A DNA stretch of 19,225 nucleotides, from assembly GCA_009995705.1 (NCBI GenBank), contig JAADBR010000076.1, positions 1-19,225 of the forward strand, written 5' to 3'. The notes below the pieces were generated by a model. That model had not been told where the DNA came from, searched no databases, and worked only from the letters and a program-made list of their open reading frames with translations. Source of the stretch: Microcystis aeruginosa W13-11. GTDB lineage: Bacteria > Cyanobacteriota > Cyanobacteriia > Cyanobacteriales > Microcystaceae. Made by a program: the position numbers and the translations under genes. Positions 1-7,769 of this stretch are shown piece after piece (within the stretch, counting starts at the first letter, position 1; every line of letters begins with the position of its first letter).

Positions 1-107
1 TTTTCGGCAGCCAAAACCTTCACCATATCCTTAAATGTTTCAGGATATACTCCACAAAAGCGTTTAAACTCTTCTGGATTCAAATTTTTTACTTTTTCGT
101 AAGTCAT
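1..107 (-). mobile_element. IS5-like transposase, N-terminal fragment (runs off window)
   Basis: On the minus strand an ATG at 105-107 opens a frame of 35 codons running off the left edge, beginning MTYEKVKNLNPEEFKRF and continuing with GVYPETFKDMVKVL. This resembles the helix-turn-helix N-terminus of IS5-like (DDE superfamily) transposases that are abundant in bloom-forming cyanobacteria. The DDE catalytic core would lie outside the window, so catalytic residues cannot be checked. The element end should lie between about 108 and 145, but I cannot define its terminal inverted repeat. The family call comes from the look of the N-terminus only. Confidence 0.6.
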
Positions 108-128
108 GGTTTTTCTGAGTGTTTTACT

Positions 129-332
129 TTATTGTACATAATCAGTTCCTATTTTTGCAGGAGGTCTAATTAAGACGCGTCGCAAACTGGCCAGCAATAG
201 CCAACCGATGCCGAGATTGCCAGGACCGCGACGATAGAAGGGATGGAGAATATAATCGAGATTGCTAGTCAAGGCCTGCCAAGGATTGGGCATCAATTCA
301 CTTCGGAAAGTCGCAATCATCCACCAGAGGGC
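129..332 (-). pseudogene. Antisense coding-like fragment, unknown product
   Basis: A minus-strand frame is open here and reads like a genuine protein C-terminus: aromatic and hydrophobic stretches such as ALWWMIATFR, LDYILHPFYRRGPGN and LGIGWLLLASLRRVLIRPP, then a TAA at 129-131. The frame continues upstream to 479, but from about 333 it lies antisense to the receiver-domain remnant, so only 129 to about 332 can be a separate sequence. It would then be the 3' piece of a gene whose 5' part is missing. I do not recognise the product. It could also be a chance open frame. Confidence 0.3.
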
Positions 333-419
333 ATGAAAATCGGAGCCGATGCCTACATTGTCAAACCCTTTGAACCGATTGAGTTCATTTGCACCGTTAA
401 ACAACTGCTGCGCCGATAA
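333..419 (+). pseudogene. CheY/PilH-like response regulator, C-terminal stub
   Basis: The plus strand reads GMKIGADAYIVKPFEP followed by a short helix (IEFICTVKQLLRR) and a TAA at 417-419. This is the end of a CheY-type receiver: the G-A-D-A-Y-x-x-K-P-F signature around the conserved lysine, then the last amphipathic helix. Upstream of about 330 the same frame no longer resembles a receiver and meets a stop at 198-200, so beta1-beta4 and the phosphorylated Asp are gone. Its position ahead of pilI and pilJ fits the PilG/PilH response regulator usual in cyanobacterial pil/tax chemosensory operons. That identity is inferred from context; the receiver signature is visible. Confidence 0.65.
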
Positions 420-739
420 AATCGCCTTCACCGGGGACAGTCTAGTCATGGTATAGGTCGAGATAGCTAAAAACGCCACCCCAAATATTACTTAAGGCTT
501 GCTGAATAATGGTAAAACCCTTTCAAAATAAGGCTTTTGACCTGTTAAAATCCGATGTTAGTACAAGAATATAGGATTGGGACATTCAAAAACCTTGCAT
601 TATTCTTTTTTTAGTACATAAACTGGTACAAAAAAGAGGGCAACAAAGCCTGAAAAGACCGGCTACTGACTCCTGACTGACCCCTAACCCCACCAACAAA
701 CTTTTTGCCGCAAACCCTACTTACAGGAGAACAAAACAA
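420..739. other. Intergenic stretch with repeat fragments, upstream of pilI
   Basis: I see no gene here. The stretch holds AAGGCTTGCTG at 494-504 (also at 8283-8293), which may belong to a dispersed element end, two loosely similar TAGTACA-type segments near 563 and 613, short TGACTCCTGACTGACCCC sequence at 667-684, and a 22-bp repeat (698-719) found inverted at 14583-14604. A purine-rich ribosome site AGGAG lies at 725-729, ten bases before the pilI ATG. Because the receiver gene upstream is broken, pilI and pilJ must be driven from this stretch or by read-through; I cannot single out a convincing promoter. Confidence 0.5.
698..719 (+). repeat. Dispersed repeat, copy A (inverted copy at 14583-14604)
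   Basis: A 22-bp segment with core CTTTTTGCCGCAAACCC is identical to the reverse complement of 14583-14604. The flank also matches loosely: CCCCACCAAC before it here, CCCCACAAG before it in the other copy. Both copies lie in gene-free DNA next to broken genes. It is probably a piece of a dispersed intergenic repeat rather than a protein-binding site. Confidence 0.7.
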
Positions 740-1270
740 ATGCTTAACGATACCGATTTTTTTACTGGTGACCCTCAAAATACCGCCCCCGACACTCAGG
801 AATTAGAAACTCCCGTCGGTGAACTGTACCTGCGATTTTATCTACCCTCTCAGGACGAGTTTGCCCTTAGTTCCGTGGGCATTCGCGAGGTGATGCAGCA
901 ACCACTTGATCGCATTACCCCCATTCCCAATGCTTCACCCTTGCTTCTCGGCACGATCAATCTCCGGGGTCAAGTGATCTGGGTGGCGGATCTCGGGCAA
1001 TTTTTGGGGGATAGCAGCCCCTTAAACACCGATCGAGCCGAAATCCCCGTAATTGTGATTGAAGAACAGGAAACGATCCTCGGTTTAGCGGTGCAACGTT
1101 TGGGAGATATGAAATGGCTCGACCCAGATAAACTAGGTAGTGTCGTCAGTATTCCCGATCAGATCGCCCCCTATGTGCGGGGAGAGTGGATTCTGGGCCG
1201 AGAATCAAAAAAAACCTTAAGACTACTCGATCATCTGGGCATACTCCGTTCTACCCGTTGGGTGGCTTAA
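740..1270 (+). CDS. pilI: PilI/CheW-like chemotaxis adaptor
   Basis: A 176-residue protein made almost wholly of a CheW-like domain (about residues 25-165). CheW-type SH3-like folds are seen in LYLRFYLPSQDEFALSSVGIREVM (the usual substrate-free opening followed by the I-x-E-V segment), in ITPIPNASPLLLGTINLRG and in VIWVADLGQFLG. As adaptor it would couple the receptor PilJ to a CheA-type kinase in the cytoplasm, in the pathway controlling type IV pili and phototaxis. The start is supported by AGGAG at 725-729, ten bases upstream. pilJ follows after 93 bp, so the two are probably one operon. The upstream receiver gene is truncated. The name rests on domain and neighbour; a plain cheW label would be equally fair. 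Confidence 0.85.
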   Translation: MLNDTDFFTGDPQNTAPDTQELETPVGELYLRFYLPSQDEFALSSVGIREVMQQPLDRITPIPNASPLLLGTINLRGQVIWVADLGQFLGDSSPLNTDRAEIPVIVIEEQETILGLAVQRLGDMKWLDPDKLGSVVSIPDQIAPYVRGEWILGRESKKTLRLLDHLGILRSTRWVA

Positions 1271-1363
1271 AACCTCAAAAAAATAGCAGAATAGCATTTA
1301 TAGTAATTATTTCTTGAAACTACTAACTACTTCACCACTTTATCTTTACTAGGGGAGGGGCAA

Positions 1364-3988
1364 ATGCCGTCAGGGAAAGAATATGCGAAACTCTATGGCA
1401 AGGCGAACACCGCCTATTGCCAGGGCAACCTTGAGGATGCCGCCGTCATTGTCAAAGAAATGATCAGCAAGTACCCCGGTGATGCCAACGTCATCCTTTT
1501 ACAGGGACACATTTATGTGGGACTACAACAATACAGCTTGGCCGAGGGACGTTACGAAAAAGTGCTGGAATTGGCCAAAAATTCTGCCAATTTCTTTGAT
1601 CTGGTAGATTATGCTCGACGGGGTCTCGATCAGATTCAGCAATTGCGTTTTCAAGCCGAGAATGGAGATTTTATGATCGCTGCTGCGGAAAGCCTTGCCT
1701 ACAGCGAGGCAGCTTTCGATCCCAGTCAAGGTTTCAGCAATTCCTTGTCTGGGCGATCGCAAACTGCTGATCTCGATCGGCAACAGGAGGTAATGGACTG
1801 GGATAGTGGTCTTTTCAATGACGAGGATTTCGGAGAGCCTACGGCGGGTACAGTCGATTCCTATGGCGATGATTTTGGGGAATCCGAGGAAACCGCCTTT
1901 AGTTCCCTTATCCTGGCTGGTTCAGGCTCTCACGGTTCCCAGTGGTCCGGGGATTCTGCGGACGGAGAACCCCCTTTCCCCTTTTTAGAAACAGCGGAGA
2001 TTGACTCGCTGCAGGAAGGGTGGGGCGGTGGGTTAGGGTCAACGGGAGAAGCCACTTTTACGGCTGACTGGCGGGAAAATCCCGTCACCGGGAGAGATCA
2101 GGAGTTATCCTATGCCGATGCCCCAGAAACAAGCACTTTTGCCATTGACCCGGAACTGCTCCCCCGAAAAGGGGCGAAAACTGACCTTAATCAGGGCAGA
2201 GTGACTCAAAAAAGATACGAAGAAGACGAAGCCAGAGATTTTAGAGAACTAAAACTCAATGATGAGGATTTAGACGGTTTTTCCCAACTGCGTCTGACGG
2301 ATATAGGCGAAGAACTGGGGGAATCGGAGCTATTTACTGGTTCGGGAGAGCAAGCTTTAACTGCTGGTTTTGTCCCCGAACCCAGGGCGAGCCTTAATGC
2401 CAGTTCTGCTGTGGGAGAGCCTAGTTTTTATCCTTCTCGTCTAGAAATCCCCGATGACAAAAGAGATAGTCATCTTAGCCCTGTTTCCGAGCGCCTGCTC
2501 CAGCCAGTGGTGGCAGTCAATCCGGGCAAATTAGGCTTTTTTGTCAACGCTTCTTTAGGCAAAAAGCAACTAATTTTAGCGGCTTTAGCGGGTATTACCC
2601 CGGTGGTGTTAATTTTTGCTGTCAGCACCACCTCTTGGCTTTCTGCAAAAGTTGCCCCCAAACCAGCCCCAATACCACCAGCACCAGCCAGCCTTTCTCC
2701 TTGGAGTCAACCGAAACCAGCAATGATGTTATCAACTGGATTGGGAACCTTTGCCCTAACTTGGCTAGGTTTACAGTGGCTAATTAGTCAAATTAAGCGC
2801 AGTCTCGACGATTTGCAAAGCCAATTCGATCAGCTCTCGGAAGGCAATTTTAACGCTAAAGCGACGATCTACTCGGAAGATGAATTCGGTCAACTGGCGA
2901 ATCGTTTCAATCAGATGGCCCGGGTGGTGGCAACTACCACCACCTTAGCCCAAGGCCGCGCCGCCGAAACGGAACGGGAGCGGAAAGATCTACAAAGGCA
3001 AGTGATTCGACTTCTCGATGATGTGGAAGGAGTGGCGCGGGGGGATCTAACCGTGGAAGCGGAGGTAAGTGCCGATGTGTTGGGGGCGGTGGCCGATGCT
3101 TTTAATTTGACTATCCAAAACCTGCGCGAAATTGTCCGACAGGTGAAAAAAGCGGCAAAACAGGTAAATCAAGCCAGTACCAATAGTGAATCTTTCGCCC
3201 GCAATCAGTCTAGCGATGCCCTGCGGATGGCGGAGGAGTTGGCCGTCACCCTTAATTCCGTACAGATGATGACCGACTCAATTCAAAGGGTGGCAGAAAA
3301 CGCCAGGGAAGCCGAAGAAGTCGCCCGCACTTCCTCGATTACCGCCCTGAAGGGGGGCGATTCCGTGGAAAGAACCGTGGCGGGAATTCTGCAAATCCGC
3401 GACACGGTATCAGAAACAGCGAGAAAAGTCAAGCGTTTGGCAGAAGCTTCCCAGGAAATCTCGAAAATTGTCGCAGTAGTCTCTCAGATTGCCTCGCGGA
3501 CCAATTTATTGGCTCTTAATGCCTCGATTCAAGCGGCGCGAGCGGGAGAGGCGGGCCGCGGTTTTGCGGTGGTGGCCGATGAGGTGCGTCAGTTGGCCGA
3601 TAGATCGGCTAAATCTCTTAAGGAAATTGAACAGATCGTTTTACAGATTCAATCGGAAACGGGTTCGGTAATGATGGCAATGGAGGAGGGGATTCAACAG
3701 GTTATCGATGTCACCGAGCGCTCGGAACAGGCGAAGAAGTCCCTAGAAGATATTATCCAAGTTTCTAACCGCATCGATACGCTGGTGCGATCGATTACCG
3801 CCGATACGGTCAAACAACGGGAAAATTCTCTTAATGTCGCCCAAGTTATGCAGTCGGTGGAGTTAACCGCTCAGGAAACTTCCCAAGAATCTCAACAGGT
3901 GGCGGGTTCTTTGCAAAAATTGGTGAGTATCTCCCGGGAGCTGCTTTCTTCGGTAGAACGGTTTAAGATAGACTCGGAAGATAATTAA
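1364..3988 (+). CDS. pilJ: Methyl-accepting chemotaxis protein, PilJ type with N-terminal TPRs
   Basis: An 874-residue receptor for the type IV pilus/phototaxis pathway. Residues 1-75 look like tetratricopeptide helices ([32 protein letters not shown]). Residues 100-390 are a long acidic, low-complexity linker. Two membrane helices follow (about 400-423 and 453-474), joined by only about 30 residues rich in Pro, Lys and Ala, so there is no periplasmic sensor domain. HAMP (about 474-526) and a second HAMP-like unit (about 546-597) lead into the signalling coiled coil, whose hairpin tip (709-745) carries [20 protein letters not shown] and [14 protein letters not shown] strong GGGGAGGGG ribosome site precedes the ATG at 1364. 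It lies downstream of pilI in the same direction and likely shares its transcript. The MCP call is certain; the PilJ subtype rests on layout and context. Confidence 0.92.
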   Translation: MPSGKEYAKLYGKANTAYCQGNLEDAAVIVKEMISKYPGDANVILLQGHIYVGLQQYSLAEGRYEKVLELAKNSANFFDLVDYARRGLDQIQQLRFQAENGDFMIAAAESLAYSEAAFDPSQGFSNSLSGRSQTADLDRQQEVMDWDSGLFNDEDFGEPTAGTVDSYGDDFGESEETAFSSLILAGSGSHGSQWSGDSADGEPPFPFLETAEIDSLQEGWGGGLGSTGEATFTADWRENPVTGRDQELSYADAPETSTFAIDPELLPRKGAKTDLNQGRVTQKRYEEDEARDFRELKLNDEDLDGFSQLRLTDIGEELGESELFTGSGEQALTAGFVPEPRASLNASSAVGEPSFYPSRLEIPDDKRDSHLSPVSERLLQPVVAVNPGKLGFFVNASLGKKQLILAALAGITPVVLIFAVSTTSWLSAKVAPKPAPIPPAPASLSPWSQPKPAMMLSTGLGTFALTWLGLQWLISQIKRSLDDLQSQFDQLSEGNFNAKATIYSEDEFGQLANRFNQMARVVATTTTLAQGRAAETERERKDLQRQVIRLLDDVEGVARGDLTVEAEVSADVLGAVADAFNLTIQNLREIVRQVKKAAKQVNQASTNSESFARNQSSDALRMAEELAVTLNSVQMMTDSIQRVAENAREAEEVARTSSITALKGGDSVERTVAGILQIRDTVSETARKVKRLAEASQEISKIVAVVSQIASRTNLLALNASIQAARAGEAGRGFAVVADEVRQLADRSAKSLKEIEQIVLQIQSETGSVMMAMEEGIQQVIDVTERSEQAKKSLEDIIQVSNRIDTLVRSITADTVKQRENSLNVAQVMQSVELTAQETSQESQQVAGSLQKLVSISRELLSSVERFKIDSEDN

Positions 3989-4064
3989 TAATCGATGAGT
4001 GGTAATCAGTGGGTTATTGATCAGCTGCTACCGCTCAAGATTAACCGCTAGAGTGAGTAAAGTT

Positions 4065-5276
4065 ATGCCTAAACTTAGTCTCTGCATGATTGTCAAAAAT
4101 GAAGCCGAAAATCTCCGGCGCTGTTTGGATAGCGTTAAAGAGGTGGTGGATGAGATGATCGTTATGGATACGGGTTCGACCGATGATACGATTGCTATTG
4201 CTAAAAGTTACGGCGCTATAGTTCCTAGCTACGATTGGCGGGGGAATTTTTCCGAGGCCAGAAATGAGGCTTTAAAATATGTTACTGGCGATTGGATTTT
4301 AGTTCTTGATGCCGATGAGGAATTAAATGCCGCTATCGTACCGAAAATGCGTCGGGCTATGGAAAAAGAGGAAAATTTAGTTATTAATTTAATCCGCCAT
4401 GAAATCGGAGCCATACAATCACCCTATTCTCTAATTTCGCGGCTATTTCGCCGACATCCTCAGGTCACTTTTACCCGTCCCTATCACTCAATTATTGATG
4501 ATAATGTGGCTATTTTATTAAAAAAAGAGCCTGATTGGAAAATAGTTGAACTGCCAGAAATTGCGATCTTTCACTACGGTTACACCGTGGGTAAAATAGC
4601 CAGCCTAGATAAGTTTGAACGGGCAAGAAAAGCGATGGAGGGTTTTTATCAGCAACATCCCCACGATCCCTATGTGTGTAGTAAATTGGGAGGGTTATAT
4701 CTGAAGATTGGCAGGGATAAAGAGGGTTTTAAGCTGCTCAAACACGGTTTAAAATGCCATGGCTCTAATCCACATATTTTATACGAGTTATATTATCATC
4801 TCGCTAATTATTATTATTCGGTGGAGGAATTTAAGCAATCAGCCGATAATTTTATTAAAGCGATTAAGCAGCCAATTTTAGATAAATTAAAACTAGGTGC
4901 TTATAATAATTTCGGTGGGTTATTGTACGAAGCAGAAAACTACGAAACAGCCTTATCTGTCTTTGAGAAAACCGTAGAAATTGATCCTAGCTATGCCGAT
5001 GGTTACTATAATTTAGGACTGGTTCTCAAACAACTGCACCGGCTACCAGAATCGATTAAAGCTTATAAAAAAGCTCTCAAGTTAAACCCCGATAATCCCA
5101 CTATTTACCAAAATCTAGGGGTGGCTTATATGGTTTTCGGTAGTTATAATGAGGCGATCGAGATTTGGCAAAAAGCCCTACAATTATTGAAAGATCAGGG
5201 TAATGTCTCTCGCGCTGAAATGCTGCAAGAAACCCTGAAAGCTCTGGGAGCAAGTGTGTTGAAGGATGAACAGTAA
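4065..5276 (+). CDS. GT2 family glycosyltransferase with C-terminal TPR repeats
   Basis: A 403-residue protein. The N-terminus is a GT-A type family 2 glycosyltransferase: opening LSLCMIVKNEAENL, DTGSTD at residues 35-40 (nucleotide binding) and the metal-binding acidic motif LDADEE around 81-86. Residues about 280-375 form at least three tetratricopeptide repeats (ALSVFEKTVEIDPSYADGYYNLG, SIKAYKKALKLNPDNPTIYQNLG). It probably moves a sugar from a nucleotide donor onto a protein or glycan acceptor bound by the TPRs; donor and acceptor cannot be told. The frame is open from 3999, but the family consistently starts at MPKLSLC, so I choose ATG 4065. It lies 76 bp after pilJ in the same direction. 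Its stop is inside a short palindrome (5268-5282) and overlaps the next ORF. Confidence 0.85.
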   Translation: MPKLSLCMIVKNEAENLRRCLDSVKEVVDEMIVMDTGSTDDTIAIAKSYGAIVPSYDWRGNFSEARNEALKYVTGDWILVLDADEELNAAIVPKMRRAMEKEENLVINLIRHEIGAIQSPYSLISRLFRRHPQVTFTRPYHSIIDDNVAILLKKEPDWKIVELPEIAIFHYGYTVGKIASLDKFERARKAMEGFYQQHPHDPYVCSKLGGLYLKIGRDKEGFKLLKHGLKCHGSNPHILYELYYHLANYYYSVEEFKQSADNFIKAIKQPILDKLKLGAYNNFGGLLYEAENYETALSVFEKTVEIDPSYADGYYNLGLVLKQLHRLPESIKAYKKALKLNPDNPTIYQNLGVAYMVFGSYNEAIEIWQKALQLLKDQGNVSRAEMLQETLKALGASVLKDEQ

Positions 5277-5476
5277 CTGTTCAGAGTTGTTGGCAAGATT
5301 GGGAGCAGCCACTGTACTAAAATTGCCAATAGGCAGTTTAAATGCAGTACATCTGATTGCTAAAACCCTGTCTAGTCAACTCCTCTGAGGATCTTTCCGA
5401 ATTAATTGTTAATAGGATTATCGAGGAGTTAGACGCTGAAGACTTAGGGGTTTTGATAGAAATTATCAAGAGATAA
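5266..5476 (+). CDS. Unrecognised small ORF split by a +1 shift (CTC-TGA)
   Basis: An ATG at 5266 overlaps the end of the glycosyltransferase gene by 11 bases and opens a 40-codon frame (SELLARLGAATVLKLPIGSL ... AKTLSSQLL) ending at TGA 5386-5388. Skipping one base at CTC-T-GAG continues directly in a well-formed helical, acidic sequence (EDLSELIVNRIIEELDAEDL, then GVLIEIIKR) to TAA 5474-5476. Joined, it would be about 69 residues of amphipathic helix. The join at CTC-TGA resembles the CTT-TGA +1 shift site of prfB, but a simple frameshift mutation is at least as likely. I do not recognise the family. The antisense tnpB frame formally overlaps its 3' part. Confidence 0.35.
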
Positions 5477-6912
5477 TTGCTCGCCGTGTAATTGACCTTG
5501 ACAAGAAATGCTATAATTTCCTGACGAGGGGGGAAATTAATCCCTCTCGGTGTAAACATTTGGTGTCTAAAAATTTTCTTTCCGCTTAAAAGCTTACAGA
5601 TTTTACCCCATAGACCCCAATTAGAGGTAGCCCCATCCTCTGGTGAGACTACCACCAAAACTGACCAATAAGAACAAGGTATTTGTTCATTAAACCCTAA
5701 TGCTCTTCGGGCTATGACCATAGCTGCGGCAGAAGCCGAATTTAGACCATATTTGGCATATTATTTAATCATGGCGATGGTGCTAGTGGCAAAAGGATTT
5801 TTAAAAGCCACTTCAAGGCCGTGCTTTTCGACTCTGGCTACCAAAAAGGCGCGGAATTTGTCATAAATAAACCCACTCAGCATCCGATTGTAGCCTTTTG
5901 AGCAATGGCGCATCGAGGCTTTCTTTTTACTAAAATCTAAATTCTCACAAGCAATCGGACATTGATAAATTTGGGCAATGCTGACAATTTCAGCCACAAT
6001 ATCTCTTAATTTAGCCGCTACTTGTCCAGTAGTTTCTATTGGTATGGGAAAAGAGAATAAAGTAAACTTTCCTTGATTGGATTCTAAATTTCCATCTCTT
6101 TTAATATAAACAAAATCAATAGATTCAGCGTTTAAGTCAATGCCTAAACAGCCATTTTTCCCAAAAGAAACATAAGGAACAGCTTGAATATAAGTAGAAA
6201 GATGAATATACCACTGGTTCTCTTTGTGTTCCCGTCTAAATATTTGTACTGTAACGGGTTTATTCGCTTCTAAAGCATAGAGCAAATCCTGTTTTCTTTG
6301 TCCCGCTACTGCAAATTTTAAGGTTAAACTTTTTCCATAAAATTCTTGATAACAACAAGGAACAGTAATGGTAACTGTAAATAAATCCCCTTCAAGGTGA
6401 TGAATTTTGGTAACAGGATTATTACCATCTACTGAGCCTTTTTCGATTCTCGCCAATTTAGCTCTAACGCCTAAAAGCTTTTTTGCAAAATTACGAGTAT
6501 TTTTGCGGGTAGGAAACCCATAAGCCTTTTCTAAGTCTGTTAGGGTTTCTTTGACTTTTTCTAAGCCGCTTTTTATATCTGTTTCAATTTGTTCTATTTG
6601 ATTCTCTTTGGCGGTGACTAATTGCTCATAGACTCGACTTGCATTCGTGGCTAAACTATCTGCCTATGCCCATTGAATATTAAATCGCTTCTGGTAGGTT
6701 TTTTCAATTTCTGTTTCTGTTAAGCCTTTTTGTCGGTCATTTAAGGCAGTACGCAATTGACTCTGATAAGTATTTCCCCAATCTTCTAAAAAAGGATGCT
6801 CTTCGATTTTAGCTTCCATCCCTCTGAACATTTGATAGACGGTTTTATCGGTCTTGACTTTAGACCTAGTGCGCCGAGTTAATTTCGCTTTTAGGGACTT
6901 TTTACGAGTCAT
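5338..6912 (-). pseudogene. tnpB: TnpB (IS607-associated RuvC-like protein) with two in-frame stops
   Basis: One reading frame runs from ATG 6912 to 5338 with no frameshift, but TAG at 6664-6666 (after FNIQWA) and TAA at 5761-5763 (after STIAMIK) cut it into three parts. Part one (82 residues) is the basic N-terminus. Part two includes LGIDLNAESIDF (RuvC-I Asp) and ACENLDFSKKK (RuvC-II Glu). Part three starts YAKYGLNSASAAAMVIARRALGF, the RuvC-III equivalent, where the usual Asp is not seen; no zinc-finger CxxC pairs are visible. TnpB proteins are RNA-guided nucleases that promote retention of the element. Real homology probably ends near MFTPRGIN (about 5540); the remaining frame to 5338 is antisense to the small plus-strand ORF. 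Lack of shifts suggests recent decay. Confidence 0.8.
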
Positions 6913-6944
6913 AATCTTGAGCTTGGGTTTTCCTTTGACTTACT

Positions 6945-7568
6945 CTAGCACGTTTCTGATGGCTCAGGCTCAGAAATCAGGCGATTGATCTCTTTTTCAT
7001 ATTTTCTTAATCCGTGGAGACGGCAAGAGAAAGAATGAACAACTGCTAGTAAATCCTCAATCAACTCTTGCTGCGGAGATAGGGCTTGAGCTTTGGCTAC
7101 GATTAACTGTCCTTCATGACTCTTTAAAAACTGCTCAAAATATTCAAAGCCAAAGCGACATAACCTATCCTTAAAAGCAATTACTAAAATCTTAACTTCT
7201 CGATTTTCAATCATTTGCATAAGTCTTAAAAATTGCGGACGAGTATAATTTAACCCTCCTGCCACTTCTTCAATCACTTCATCAATTACATAACCTCTAG
7301 CTAAGCAGAATTGCTCCATCGCTTCTCGTTGGTGGATTAGCTCTTGTTTCTGCTTAGGGGATGAAACTCTGGTATAAATCACTATTTTTTGCTTGATTTC
7401 AGGTTTCTCTAGGTTTAACGCTTTATTTAAGTCTTCTTCCGTGTAGTAACGATGACCTGAAGCAAGTCTTTTTGCTGGTAGTTTGCCGTTTTTATCCCAG
7501 ATTCTTAGTGTTCCGAGACTACGGTTGATTTTTTGCGAAAACTCGCCTGGTTTGTATCTTTTGTCCAT
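6945..7568 (-). CDS. tnpA: IS607-family serine transposase TnpA
   Basis: A 207-residue protein with the IS607 TnpA plan: an N-terminal MerR-like winged helix (residues 1-55; YKPGEFSQKINRSLGTLRIWDKNGKL style with RLASGHRYYTEEDL) and then a resolvase-type catalytic domain. The nucleophile lies in IYTRVSSPKQK, and the domain continues with GRP-like TRPQFLRLMQMIENREVKILVIAFKDRLCRFGFEYF, which carries the arginine cluster of the active site. It cuts and joins DNA ends without homology. The length is typical and no stop or shift is present, so it could still be active. A 7-bp dyad (7584-7610) lies just upstream. No Shine-Dalgarno sequence is visible before the ATG at 7566-7568. Confidence 0.9.
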   Translation of the reverse strand: MDKRYKPGEFSQKINRSLGTLRIWDKNGKLPAKRLASGHRYYTEEDLNKALNLEKPEIKQKIVIYTRVSSPKQKQELIHQREAMEQFCLARGYVIDEVIEEVAGGLNYTRPQFLRLMQMIENREVKILVIAFKDRLCRFGFEYFEQFLKSHEGQLIVAKAQALSPQQELIEDLLAVVHSFSCRLHGLRKYEKEINRLISEPEPSETC

Positions 7569-7583
7569 AGGAGGGGTAATACT

Positions 7584-7610
7584 CTGCTAAACCTTATAAT
7601 ATGTTAGCAG
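7584..7610. promoter_or_regulatory. Palindrome overlapping the probable tnpA promoter
   Basis: Perfect 7-bp inverted arms CTGCTAA (7584-7590) and TTAGCAG (7604-7610) flank a 13-bp AT-rich centre containing TATAAT/ATTATA. On the minus strand the centre could act as the -10 of tnpA, whose start codon is only 16 bases away. MerR-like domains bind dyads of this size, so this may be a TnpA operator or a subterminal transposase-binding site. The dyad is seen; its role is inferred. Confidence 0.45.
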
Positions 7611-7634
7611 TTTTTATCAGCTTTTTGGGTCTAG

Positions 7635-7769
7635 GAACGTACAGTGGGGATGGGAAACATGGGATCACTATTAGTGGTTATTTATACTTTGCGGGGTGAA
7701 GTCATTCGCTTGATTTATGCTCGTCGTGCTACAAAACAAGAGAGAAAAACTTATGAGAAAGGAATATGA
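7635..7769 (+). pseudogene. brnT: BrnT toxin, 3' remnant
   Basis: A plus-strand frame from just after the IS607 boundary reads ERTVGMGNMGSLLVV, then IYTLRGEVIRLIYARRATK and ERKTYEKGI, ending at TGA 7767-7769. This is the C-terminal half of a BrnT (DUF497) toxin, an RNase of the RelE-like fold: the conserved block is L-V-V-x-Y-T-x-R-G, then I-R-L-I-x-A-R-x-A-T and E-R-x-x-Y-E. The preceding codon is TAG and no BrnT N-terminus (WDxxK, KHxVxF) is found upstream, so about the first half is lost. The end overlaps the brnA start by 17 bases, the normal brnT-brnA arrangement. Confidence 0.75.

Larger units (their letters stand above)
5477..7634 (-). mobile_element. IS607-family insertion sequence (tnpA intact, tnpB broken)
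   Basis: The element holds a serine-recombinase tnpA followed 32 bp later by tnpB, the standard IS607 order, both on the minus strand. The right boundary is set at the GG at 7634-7635, because brnT homology begins immediately beyond it and IS607-type transposases join at GG dinucleotides with no terminal inverted repeats or target duplication. The left boundary is not visible: it should lie between the end of the small ORF (5476) and the end of recognisable tnpB (about 5530). A hairpin at 5525-5549 (CGAGGGGG / CCCTCTCG) lies there and could be part of the element end or of a guide-type RNA. The 5' half of brnT is not found on the left side. Confidence 0.65.

Noticed and set aside
129..479. 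Whole 116-codon minus-strand frame as one gene
   Set aside because: Its upstream third is antisense to the receiver-domain stub at 333-419, which has a clear protein signature on the plus strand; only 129-332 is retained as a possible fragment.
3999..4064. Upstream start of the glycosyltransferase at 3999
   Set aside because: The extra 22 residues do not resemble the family N-terminus; MPKLSLCMIVKNE at 4065 is the typical start.
5492..5517. Promoter TTGACC ... TATAAT near the IS607 left end
   Set aside because: Spacing is only 14 bp (or 8 bp for the alternative TTGACA), so a working sigma70 promoter is unlikely.
5338..5721. Minus-strand 127-codon frame as a separate gene
   Set aside because: It is in the same frame as, and continues, the tnpB homology after the TAA at 5761-5763; its MVIARRALGF start is the RuvC-III region of TnpB, not a new gene start.
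7717..7752. Upstream ATG of the BrnA frame
   Set aside because: The extra 12 codons lie inside the brnT coding region and precede the conserved BrnA opening MRKEYDFSKG at 7753.
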